NCBI GenBank assembly: GCA_023374045.1
Contig: CM041783.1
Location: 119,723,503 to 119,787,502, forward strand
Direction of reading: 5' to 3'
Length of the DNA: 64,000 nt
DNA from: Limonium bicolor
Taxonomy: Eukaryota > Streptophyta > Magnoliopsida > Caryophyllales > Plumbaginaceae
Below the pieces are notes generated by a model. It ran no database searches. It was not told where the DNA came from and worked only from the letters and a program-made list of their open reading frames with translations. The position numbers were made by a program, and so were the translations under genes. Shown here piece after piece: positions 11,101 through 22,846 of this stretch; the first letter of the stretch is position 1, and each line of letters starts with the position of its first letter.

Positions 11101-12782
11101 ATAACATGGCTCTTAGGCCCTTAAATTGCATAAGCCATGAACACTGAATTTCCCACATAATAATGCCTTTGACCTGCAAATACATACACCATCACATATG
11201 TTCTTTTACTAATCTCTTTGAGAACACTTTACTAGCTCATTTACCATTTGCTCTTTAGGTAGTTTTAACAAGCATTATAAGCTTATTTCTCCTAAGGCAT
11301 TAAACCACATTGAGATAGCTTGTTTACCTCTTTTCCTCACAAATTTCTTTCTTGTTTCCTTGTAAAACCGGTAGGGCATTTGGTCCCTTTTCAACTATTA
11401 AACATTATACAAACAATAGAATGAGTATTCAAGCATTATCTTCTCCTCATTGTAAACCCTAGTTACACATATTGTTTTAACACATTAAGGTAATTGTTTT
11501 ACCTTGGAATTGGAAGAGAACTTGAACAAGTATCAAGAGAGGACTCCTCCTAGCCCTTGGAAGATTCAAATGAAGCTAGAACAAGCAAGATAAATACACC
11601 ATTGTGAGGTGAATTTTCGGACAACATGTAAACATGGAGGAAACATGGATTTTCTTTGAGTTTCCTTACCTTGAAGCAAAGGAGAACAAGAATATGTGAA
11701 AAGATGAGCTCAAGCTCCTCCCATGGTGGTTTCTCTTGGCACCGAAATGGAGGTTTTGAAGTTTTGAAGAGACAAGATTGTAGAGCTTGGCTTAACTAAG
11801 AGAATGGTGGTGTTTGTTTTTTGATTTGGACAAGAGAGCAAGATTTGACAAGAGTTCAAAGCTTGAGTTCTAATGGAGTGGTATTACCGAGAGAGAATGA
11901 AGAAGAGAGGTTGGTGGTGGTGTTTGAAACCGTGGGAAATGAAGGAAAGGAAGGGAGAATGAAGATAGAACTTACTTTTTGAAGATATTTAAGTCTTAAA
12001 GCAAATAGTAACTATGAGTCACATTTATTTACTTAACAAGTTAACATACTTGGTGACTCCTCACTACAAAAACCGGCCCCCTTTAATATAACAAGGGTAT
12101 TTTAGTCTTTGTTTGTCAATTTAATTACTTAACATAACATATGTTATATACTAGCTTGTAAAAATTACTATTCACAAATACAAGGCACATAGAAGTGAAA
12201 TTTTTGATTTCCCACTAATATGGCCACCCAAATGTGATACTATATAGTACACATGTTAATTAAAGAGTAATGATGGACATTTAGCCATTCAAAACTCATT
12301 TACAAGACAATTTTTCAAAAACGTGCTTTAAGACTCCTTAAAGCACATTTTGTGTTTTAACTTGTTTTCAAGCTTGGTTTTCTTTGGTAATTGATTTAAT
12401 ATGTTCATTAACATATAAATAAGGTATAGGTATGACCATTAGGTCTTTTACACATTTATCCCAAGCTTAGAGCACATTTTTGCTCATATTGACTTTAAGG
12501 TATTTTCTTATGTTTTATTTGGTTTAACTGTCCACCAAAGTTTCTTAAGGACTTATTTAGCCTTATTAAATCATAATTAAATGTTATCAAGTCTTGGTAG
12601 GCTCTTTGGGTCCTAACCAAGTTCACTCATAGCTTAGAGCATGTTTTTGCTCAAACTGTGTCTTAATGCTTTATTGCATTTATTATGGTTTAAATTGTTC
12701 ACTGATGTTACTAAGGCACTTTTTAGCCTTTACATACCATAATTTGATATTTAAACCACATATCAAGGTTTGGGGTATTTCA
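8168..12782 (-). repeat. TE2 3' LTR (4,615 bp)
   Basis: Runs TGTAACACCCC...GGGGTATTTCA on the plus strand. It aligns end to end with 17690-22227 with mostly single-base indel differences. Embedded signals: U5-side hairpin GTTAGCCAC/GTGGCTAAC at 8260-8281, a CAG-GTAC module around 8521-8570 and a hairpin array at 10077-10338. The short frames in it are not genes. Confidence 0.92.
10077..10338. repeat. GGTCGGTC hairpin array in TE2 3' LTR
   Basis: Four or so units spaced about 60-75 bp, each pairing GACCGACCC with GGGTCGGTC around a short loop. The second LTR carries the same array at 19552-19809. It is a GC-rich island in AT-rich LTR sequence. Confidence 0.85.
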
Positions 12783-12819
12783 ATCTACCCCCCTTAAAAG
12801 AACTTCGTCCTCGAAGTTC
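12783..12819 (-). promoter_or_regulatory. TE2 polypurine tract and preceding stem-loop
   Basis: On the minus strand TTTTAAGGGGGGTAGAT abuts the LTR start and would prime plus-strand DNA synthesis. Just upstream at 12819-12800 is a perfect 7-bp stem GAACTTC/GAAGTTC with loop GAGGAC. Confidence 0.88.
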
Positions 12820-15800
12820 ACACTTTTCACATATCATTAGATTAGAACACAGTAATCACTTGGAAATAAACTTCCTTAACCAAACACACTTTACATCACA
12901 ACCTCGGACTTGATGGTCCGGGCAACACATTCACATCCACACATAACATAACATATCCAAATGATAACCTCGGACTCTATGGTCCGGGTATCTTAACAAC
13001 ACTTACACATACATAACAACCCCTTTGACTCACTGGTCTTGGGTAACATAACAACATTTGGACACATAGGTCCTGGTAACATAACAGTCTTTAGACACAT
13101 AGGTCTATGTAACACCACACATTTAGACTCATAGGCCTTGATAGTATACACTTTAGGAATTCCAAGTCAAAACAACATTCATTACACATACCACACAACA
13201 TGTCAGAGCATGTATAGCAATCGAAAATATCCTTGATATACACTGTGATCCCGCAGAACACGGTCGCGATGGACACCTTCCGTCCCCGTGCCTTTAGGAG
13301 ATTAAAACAATCACATAAGTTTAAAATTTCCTTGTGAGGTTAAGTAAGAAGACTTTAATTACGTAAAGTATCCATCAACGTTTTACAAATACCAATTTAA
13401 AATCCTTTTGAAAACACACACAACTCCAAGTCCAACTTAAGCTCTTTGCTTCTTTTATTAGTGTGGTTATTTGTGACCACTTATAGGGAGTTTCAAGAGT
13501 CATCCAACCCTGATGTGATCAGCATCAGTGTTGAACTATCCTTCCACTCCAATTTGTGTTCGGCTTCCCTTGATCACATGCAAATCAAGTTCCACCTCCC
13601 ACTTCATTTTCAAGCATCAAGTAAGTCACTCATTTCCAATTTTCTATCTTTTGAATCATTCTAGTCATGATCACAACATCTCCAAAGGATAGAACTCCGT
13701 CTATCAGTTACTTCCATTCACTTTAATCCTGTTGCCTAGGGAATCTTATTCTCACTAGGTCCTATATCGGTTTCATACCCTTCCATGCATCACTATAAAG
13801 TATGTATATACACATATATTTTATCAAAATACAACACCTGGTTTTACATTTATACACTGTCGGGGCTTTTGTTCCCCCGGGAGTTTATCTACTCCCCACA
13901 CTTGTACAATCACACACAACTGTTAACAAACACACACACTTCACAATGGTATTCGCATCTTCTGTGCGCAATTACCACAATTAAACCATGAATGAATGTG
14001 TATGTTTACGTAACACACACACCAATCATCAAAACAATAATATAATTTTGTGCTATGCACAATATAAATCACATACACTACGTACACTTGTACGGTAATA
14101 TACACTAAGTGGTTTTGCGCTCTACCCCCCTTAAAAGGGATTACGCCCACGTAATCAGTCACTAAACATTAGCTTAAAATGTTTTGCCGTCGTGAAGTGT
14201 CTTAACTTCCACGCGGTCTATTACACAACGGATTCTGATTAGAGGATCTCAACCATATTGGTGGTTTAGTTCCTAAACCAAGAATTCGCATTGGAGTTAT
14301 AACTCATAACCGGTTTCGGTCCTGGCCTGTGAGGCTTTTAGGCGTTAATAATTAGCCATCCACTCATATTCGTTATTCACGTTTTACATTTGAATCACTG
14401 GTTCACTAGTTTCTGCTGCGAAACTCTAATAACTGTAGAGCTTAATTGCTCCCTTTTGTTATTCTTACTGTATTGCACATCCCCAATTGTCACCTTCATC
14501 TTGGTAACAATGGTTTCTCAACCGACGCACGGTATCTTTTACCCTGAGCGGATTCGGTGAGTTTCACAATTTTCCATCCACTTCCATGACAATTTACTGT
14601 GTATACAGCTATGTATTTCACAATGATTGACTTGTTCCCTTCCGACTTACTGTCGGTTGAGATTGAGCTACTACCTAGTGTGTAGTGCTCTCTCAGCTAT
14701 TTCCAATATTTGGGGTATATTCCATACCGATATTTGGTAGTTAGTGCTACTGTAGTCACTTACTGTTAATCATGTCTCCACATTCGGTTTTGTACAAGTA
14801 CTCCTTATTGGTGCGGCCTTGCATTTCCTATGCATCGGCCATTATAACATTATTGTTCCACAATTAACGTGTTTCCAATTCCTAGCTATCCCACTCGATC
14901 ATTACTGCACAAGTGCAATACCAAAACACTCAGTCATACAGAGTGCAGAGGCGTAAACTCTTGACAGTAAATCCCTTTTGCGATTCGCCATGGAATTCAC
15001 ACTGAGTTCCTCATCACACAGTACCTACCACTGGCTTATTGCTCAGTTAGTTTAACATCACTTATCTTGCATCTCCACTGAGTTTAACTCATAACTGATC
15101 TTATCTGTTACGTTTTCGTTTAACAACATTTATACAACGGTCGCTTGTTGCGCACCGTGCTCTTACTTATTGTATAACATCAACTTATATCGTATCTGCT
15201 GTCACCTCAACTTCCACACATAAACTTACATTTTTTTCATATTATGGTTCATCCCTCATTTGGATGACCACTGAATGCTCCTTGAGCATCGATCATTCGA
15301 GTCACAAGCCGACATTATTCAGCTCGGTGTTTCACTTTATACGCATACTACTAAGCTAATTGCTCTCTTCCAGTAATAACATCGTCCATCCTTAACATAT
15401 TTCTTGAACTTGATTCACATAACTACTGCTCCTGCGGTTTCAGAATATCGAGAGGTGTCCCCACTCTTAATGCAGTGGTTTGTTTACCACTCTATCCACT
15501 TATATCACATAAACTTCTGCAATCAATCGAATTCATATAACATATCTTGCTTATGGCTTATACGCCTTATTTGCCTTGAGCTGGGCTCATTGTAGGCTGT
15601 CCACACACATGTACTCCCCTGTACAACATTATATGGTTTGGATATTATACTGAGCTCCATGACAAGTCGTTGCATCACGTTCTTTTCATGGGATTCCCCT
15701 TAGGTTTGTCAGTCCGTCTCCTGACAACTTATGTCTAAACTGTGTGTTAGTTTCAACCCTTGTGCTTCTGTCATGCATTTCATTCAACCATTGTTGATGT

Positions 15801-17656
15801 GAACACCCTTCAAGGATTGCTCCTGGGTGTTGTTAAGTTATGCTTTACATTTGTTTCACACTTATTGGTATATTCCCTTAGCCACGCCGTTTGCGTTCTT
15901 AACTGTCTTATTATCTCCTTCTGTGAAGATCAACATTTCCTGGTAGTGTAGGTACTTATTCTGGGAGTTCATCCCGTTCATTGTACATTAATGTGTCCAC
16001 ATTAGGCATCTGCTTGCCATGTATAGGCTGGGTCACCATTCCAGCTATAATGTTTATCCCTAAGGATCCTTAAGACATATGTGGTGTCTTTACATAACAG
16101 TTTGTGCCCATCGCACTTCCTAACTCTTTAACATTTCCTTGAAAGGAGTTCACTAATCCTTTTTGTCTTGCTAACTTAACTGAATTCCTTAACTTCAACT
16201 GTTCCTTGTAATCCTTAGCTCTCGTTTGATTTATACTGCTGACCGTAGACGGAGTCGACTACTTCCCGTGTTTCGGACTCTACTCGTATACATATATGGG
16301 GTATCATACTGATACATTGCTACTTACCCAACTAACCCATAAGTAGGTCTGTCAGGCCCACATGCTCCTATCGGAGTGCGGTCGTCCCACAACACAGTTG
16401 GTACACTTGTAGTGTCCGTCACACGCCTAGGTGAAGTATTCTGTTGTCAACTCCCTTATATTGTCCCGTGACAATATTCATTCCCTGCTTCCCGAACTTA
16501 ATCGAGGGAAAGTTTATCCATTGTTGTATCCTTGTCAACTGTCCTTGGTTTTACTGGTTTGGTTTAAAAGAAGGTTGGAAAGAAGTGTTGGTTTGAAAGA
16601 AAATCTGGTTTTGAAAAGAAAAGGGTTTGAATAAATCTGGGTTGAAAGAAAAATTTTCATGGTTTCACAACATCTTCTTACCTTAGTCAAGTCTAGCTTC
16701 TTGCTGACTGGTGTGTTTCCAATTACAGAGGTTAGGCTATTAAGCCCTTCCATGGTTATAATGTTCACACCTAACTTCGTGGTACTTTACTAAGTACTTG
16801 TAGTAGTTATAAACTTCCCGAACAGCCCTGTTATAGCAGCACTTGCTATGGCAAGTGCGCCATGCTAAATGGCTATCGGTTTAACACATACTGGTTGTGG
16901 TATTGTCTTTACCTATACTGTCATCAGTGGCCTTGTTGGCCCTCACTGATCTTACTGCCTTGATAATAATCCTCTGGGTAACTCCTCACTGTATTCATAT
17001 GGTAATTATCAATTAGGGTGTTTTCCCATTCTGGGAGACCCCTCTTACTTAGTATTGTATTCTCTTTGTAGCCCGTTCCACGTATTTGTCGTGGTTGCTG
17101 AGACTTGTCTCTTGTTTGGGCACTACGTTGCAGTTCCTTTATTGGTTGGTACACCGCTGGTGTATTATTTATCAACTGTGGTTCCGTAGACACTCGTCTC
17201 GGGTTTTACTAATCCACTTCTTGCCTGTTGCACGGTTGGTGCGTTGCAAGTTGGTTATTCTCGACTGCTTAGCATGTCGACCCAGGTTGCCGGAAATTCT
17301 ATTCTTCTATACACAAGATTCTTCATTCTTTACTATTAAATGCGGTTAACATTGTTCAGATGGAGGCCGTCTCCGGGATTCCCAGTTTTCGGGATCTACC
17401 GTATGACAGGTTCTCCGTACCCTAAGGGTATTTAATAACAGCCAGATCGGGTATCCCCGAGTAAGAGAGGACTTCCACCTCTCTGGCGTTCTTTCCCAAG
17501 TTATCAAACAGGGATTGTGGAGGGCGGGATGGATATTGTAGGTTTCCAGTAGTCACTGGTAGTTCCTAACTAGCGTATCTCTCACGCTATCACTCAACCC
17601 TTAACCCAAAGTACTTAAATCCTAACTCGGTACTTCCTAAGCTCGGTAGTTCAGTC
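12820..17656 (-). mobile_element. TE2 internal non-coding region
   Basis: No long frame and no retroviral motif seen on either strand. The largest minus frame, 16924-17193 (89 codons), has no recognisable domain. The region includes a second polypurine-tract-like module at 14121-14156 and a 73-bp segment at 14890-14962 also found twice in the TE3 LTR, so the interior is probably a patchwork of LTR-derived sequence. Confidence 0.7.
14121..14156 (-). promoter_or_regulatory. Second polypurine-tract-like module inside TE2
   Basis: The complement reads TTTTAAGGGGGGTAGA, preceded by a stem GATTAC/GTAATC with loop GTGGGC. It is the same arrangement as the LTR-adjacent tract but with different stem bases. 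It could act as an internal priming site or be a relic of an older LTR boundary. Confidence 0.6.
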
Positions 17657-17684
17657 ATCAGAGCGATACTTCGCTCTGATACCA
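17657..17684 (-). promoter_or_regulatory. TE2 primer binding site (tRNA-iMet) within a hairpin
   Basis: The minus strand has TGGTATCAGAGC (17684-17673) five bases inside the LTR end, complementary to the 3' end of plant initiator tRNA-Met. ATCAGAGCG can pair perfectly with CGCTCTGAT across a six-base loop, so part of the site sits in a stem. Confidence 0.88.
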
Positions 17685-17689
17685 CTTTT

Positions 17690-20600
17690 TGTAACACCCC
17701 ATCCAACAATAACATACTTACAACAAACTGCAGCGGAAGAACAACCTCTCACATTACTTAACTTGTTGGTGTTACACGCCGTTAGCCACCCACTGGCTAA
17801 CAAGGCTAATACATACACAATGTCCGGTTGATGGGCTAAATTCCCGAGCAAACTATACATTGTATCCCTTCCCATTAACAACAACAACAACAACAACATA
17901 ACCTTACAACTATACCGAGTATTTATAAACTGGTGCCGACAACAACATCGGTTACTACACCTATGTATATACACACCTTAAGAACACCCATGTACAACTG
18001 ACTACCCGTCCTACTCTCGAACGGCTTTCAGCACTTCGTACCTGAAATAGGAAAAGAGAGAAAGGGGTGGCCCCAAGGGGCTCAGCACCTTTGCTGGTAT
18101 GGTAATCCCGCAGCCCAATGCTATCGGCCACGCACAACAAATTGGTCTTAGCATGCGGTTGATTATATTTTAATCATACAGTAAAAACGAACACACATCT
18201 CATAACATCGCTCAACGGGCTCAACAAACGGATAATATATCCTACTTAATGAGTCACTCGTTGGTATAAATCATCCCTAGAGTGTTCCTCTTGGTGGAGC
18301 TACTTCCTAATAGACGACACATACCCTTAATTCGGGTTGCCTTAAACGCTCTTATCACAACTGGGAATCATATCCATGATCCACACACTTCACATTTTAC
18401 AACTAGAACTACACTACATAACAACACTTAACAACACTTTGCACGTTTCCATGTGCACACATAACACCGCAATAGATATTGCATCCCAACAAACACATAA
18501 ACACAACGGGAATGGTTCTCTTAGACAACCGACCCAAACATCACTAACACACTGGGAGCTAGAGATTGGGCCAGTCTCATGATAAGCTCGTTAAACTCGT
18601 TACCGTCTCGTTAAATGAACGGTTAACTTAACACAAGGTGTCTGGATATAGTGATCCAAGCACCGAAACAAACATAACAATAGTATGCCCCTGTGGCCGA
18701 CGTGAGTCAGTAATAGCCTTGGTTAAGCTAAAGGGAAGGTTGGGAACCAAATTGGAAAACAACCATAACATACAGAGAGGATCGACCTGCTATGACAACG
18801 ACCCCCATACTCACACGCGTGGCCGGAACAGACGGACTCCTCACTCCCCCGTTAGCACTTATTAGAAGTTCAACTTTGAACTTTATTAAACAAACACAAC
18901 ATTGGGTTAAGTTGTTAGACATACACAGGGAAGAGAGAGTCATACATTCACATACAAACATCACGCACAAAATCACATAACCAACTCACGCATAGCCGTG
19001 GTTAGACGTCCCTTAGGTCGGAAACGTTATTACCGGATGCCGTTCTCTTACGTTACCTAATAGTGGTTAACTAGCCTTCAAGCGCATTAGAGGTTACCGG
19101 TATCGGCACGTAAACATACAATAACAATAATGACTGTAAACTCGTTTCATGATTTATATCATAACGTGGCAAACATACAGAAAAACACATTGGCATACAA
19201 GCCGGTGTAATCCGGTAGGACACAGGTTGCAAGAAAAACCATACCTGTCACCGGAGTCCACTTATCCTGTCCATTTATGTTCCTCGAGCATTCTCGAACA
19301 ACTGTTAACATCACACGTGTTTTCATTAACATCGGGTTTGCTTGATCATTTAATGTCAATGCTTAATTTTCCCCGTTAACTTAGTTACATAACTTAACAT
19401 TTTTAACTTGTTTTACTCTCACTTTTTAATACAACTTTTAACCCATTTTATTGTCACTAAAACTCACCTAACATGTCCTCAACATCCTTATAACATCATA
19501 CCTACCAATCCCATCATCACAAATCATTCCTTAACCTTAAACCATGTTTTTGGTCCGACCGACCCACCGACCGACCCACAGCTGGGTCGGTCCATTACAG
19601 AACCCTTTTACTTCCTTACAAACATGCCCGTCCGACCCACGTCCGACCCACCATTCTGGGCGGTCCATGTGCGAACATTTTCCTTCCTTATTAACTTGAC
19701 CGACCGACCCATGCCGACCCACCTTTTGGGTCGGACCATTACCGAACACTTTCCTAACATCTAACAGAGGCTCGACCGACCAAAAACTGGGTCGGCCCCT
19801 GGGTCGGTCGCCTCCTAATCTTACCCAAACTTTGCCAATTCTTCACCAACTTTCTCCTAAGGCCTCTTAATGTGTTCTAACATCATTTGGCATTTCAAAC
19901 ACACCCTTAAGATATTCTTAAACACTCACAAAAACTATTGTTCTAATTCCTTAAACCTTTACCCATTTCCTTGTAAATTCCTTAACACTTACAATGTTTT
20001 CTCCTTATGATTCTAGGTGGCATTTCACCTATAATGACCACAATACCAAGGTGTTTCCTCTACACCTTATCACCTCTCAACTTCTTTCTTACTAACAATC
20101 TCCTTTTCACAATTCTTAAAACTCCTTACTCAAAACCTTACCTAAACATCATTTATTCTTTGAACACCAACATTACCTAAACTTAAAAAACTCCTCCAAG
20201 ACTTAATACATCCCCAAAAACACATTGAATTCCTTGAATTTCCAAGACAACACCTAAATCCTTGGATCACTCTAAATCACCTTAATACATGTTTTCTTCT
20301 CAAGTAAACATTCATTCACCCTTAACACTTCCTAGTTCTCCAAAACCACTTAAAACACTTAGAACTTCTTACACATCTTCCCAAATTTGGCCATAGCTTC
20401 TCTAGTATATACCCACATCCAAACACTTAGGTTTTTACCTTATTTCACTCAAGAACACCTAAAATCCATCAACACATTTTTATACACAAACTTCACGCAT
20501 TAGGCACTACATCACAATATAGTGCATAACTTAAATTGCTTGGCACTTAGGCCCTTAAATAACATGGCTCTTAGGCCCTTAAATTGCATAAGCCATGAAC

Positions 20601-22227
20601 ACTGAATTTCCCACATAATAATGCCTTTGACCTGCAAATACATACACCATCACATATGTCTTTTACTAATCTCTTTGAGAACACTTTACTAGCTCATTTA
20701 CCATTTGCTCTTTAGGTAGTTTTAACAAGCATAAGCTTATTTCTCCTAAGGCATTAAACCACATTGAGATAGCTGTTTACCTCTTTCCTCACAATTTCTT
20801 TCTTGTTTCCTTGTAAAACCGGTAGGGCATTTGGTCCCTTTTCAACTATTAAACATTATACAAACAATAGAATGAGTATTCAAGCATTATGCTTCTCTCA
20901 TTGTAAACCCTAGTTACACATATTGTTAACACATTAAGGAATTGTTTTACCTTGGAATTGGAAGAGAACTTGAACAAGTATCAAGAGAGGACTCCTCCTA
21001 GCCCTTGGAAGATTCAATGAAGCTAGAACAAGCAAGATAAATACACCATTGTGAGGTGAATTTTCGGACAACATGTAAACATGGAGGAAACTGGATTTTC
21101 TTTGAGTTTCCTTACCTTGAAGCAAAGGAGAACAAGAATATGTGAAAAGATGAGCTCAAGCTCCTCCCATGGTGGTTTCTCTTGGCACCGAAATGGAGGT
21201 TTTGAAGTTTGAAGAGACAAGATTGTAGAGCTTGGCTTAACTAAGAGAATGGTGGTGTTTGTTTTGATTTGGACAAGAGAGCAAGATTGACAAGAGTTCA
21301 AAGCTTGAGTTCTAATGGAGGTAGTGGTATTACCGAGAGAGAATGAAGAAGAGAGGTTGGTGGTGGTGTTTGAAACCGTGGGAAATGAAGGAAAGGAAGG
21401 GAGGAATGAAGATAGAACTTACTTTTTGAAGATATTTAAGTCTCTAAAGCAAATAGTAACTATGAGTCACATTTATTTACTTAACAAGTTAACATACTTG
21501 GTGACTCCTCACTACAAAAACCGGCCCCCTTTAATTAACAAGGGTATTTTAGTCTTTGTTTGTCAATTTAATTACTTAACATAACATATGTTATATACTA
21601 GCTTGTAAAAATTACTATTCACAAATACAAGGCACATAGAAGTGAAATTTTTGATTTCCCACTAATATGGCCACCCAAATGTGATACTATATAGTACACA
21701 TGTTAATTAAAGAGTAATGATGGACATTTAGCCATTCAAAACTCATTTACAAGACAATTTTTCAAAAACGTGCTTTAAGACTCCTTAAAGCACATTTTGG
21801 TTTTAACTTGTTTTCAAGCTTGGTTTTCTTTGGTAATTGATTTAATATGTTCATTAACATAAATAAGGTATAGGTATGACCATTAGGTCTTTTACACATT
21901 TATCCCAAGCTTAGAGCACATTTTTGCTCATATTGACTTTAAGGTATTTTCTTATGTTTTATTTGGTTTAACTGTCCACCAAAGTTTCTTAAGGACTTAT
22001 TTTAGCCTTATTAAATCATAATTAAATGTTATCAAGTCTTGGTAGGCTCTTTGGGTCCTAACCAAGTTCACTCATAGCTTAGAGCATGTTTTTGCTCAAA
22101 CTGTGTCTTAATGCTTTATTGCATTTATTATGGTTTAAATTGTTCACTGATGTTACTAAGGCACTTTTTAGCCTTTACATACCATAATTTGATATTTAAA
22201 CCACATATCAAGGTTTGGGGTATTTCA
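17690..22227 (-). repeat. TE2 5' LTR (4,538 bp)
   Basis: The promoter-side LTR in the element's orientation. It is the same sequence as 8168-12782 but 77 bp shorter, largely through scattered single-base deletions in its first half. The hairpin array is at 19552-19809 and the CAG-GTAC module at 18037-18084. Confidence 0.92.
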
Positions 22228-22232
22228 TTGGA
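22228..22232. repeat. TE2 target-site duplication, right copy (TTGGA)
   Basis: Second copy of the 5-bp duplication, directly after TTTCA. Confidence 0.92.
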
Positions 22233-22846
22233 CCTTACGAAGCTAACACTTAGAATACTCTGGCGTATTGGCTGAAAGATGAAACAAAGCAGATGATCAT
22301 TAATGCTTAGTACAAGGCACAAAATTAACACTCACTCATTTCAGAAGCTCTATCCTCAAAGAGCTAACACTCAAGTTTACTGCTGGACTTACTAACAGAA
22401 GGACGGAACATAAGATCACTAACTCTCAGCCCAAAAGCACTTGAACTCTCAGAAGTCGTCCTAACCCAAGGACCAAGCGCACTCACAAGCTCACACCAGT
22501 ACACAACATAGAACATACAAGCCAAGCACATATCCCAAGCTCACAACTGAAGCACACATCACTGTCAGAATAGAACTCACATTCGGTCATCCTTTCCCAA
22601 AGGACCCGACTCCCTCAGACTCACTCTTAGAACACACAAGCACATGCAAACTAACACTACGCTTCCGCTGCTCTACTCTGATGGGGGACCACCACAGAGC
22701 AGACACACATAACAAAAAACACCAAATAACAATCAAAATCACGTAGCAGATAGCACATAGCAGATAGCAGGCAAGACATGGAAGCGTAGACATGCAGACA
22801 CCCACAAATCCCAACGAAAACCAGACCTAGCTCTGATACCACTAAA
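22233..22846 (-). mobile_element. TE1 internal region a, continued, with primer binding site
   Basis: Matches 25441-26052 of the second unit. With 7950-8167 it gives 832 bp between LTRs. The primer binding site TGGTATCAGAGC is at 22841-22830 on the minus strand. No protein domains. Confidence 0.85.

Larger units (their letters stand above)
8168..22227 (-). mobile_element. TE2: 14.1-kb LARD-type LTR retrotransposon, complete
   Basis: Two long LTRs (8168-12782 and 17690-22227) enclose 4,907 bp. In the minus orientation the element has LTR ends TGAAATACCCC...GGGGTGTTACA, a primer binding site TGGTATCAGAGC matching initiator methionine tRNA, and a polypurine tract AAGGGGGGTAGAT next to the 3' LTR. 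No gag, protease, reverse transcriptase or integrase motif was found inside. Very long LTRs with a non-coding interior are the definition of LARDs, which depend on proteins of autonomous relatives. Termini and signals resemble those of the chromovirus TE4, a plausible helper type. Confidence 0.88.

Noticed and set aside
16924..17193. 89-codon minus frame in TE2 as a gag remnant
   Set aside because: Correct strand and near the primer binding site, but no Gag motif or zinc knuckle could be seen.
17673..17684. Possible tRNA gene fragment near the LTR borders
   Set aside because: The 12-base TGGTATCAGAGC match is a retrotransposon primer binding site; no tRNA fold surrounds it.
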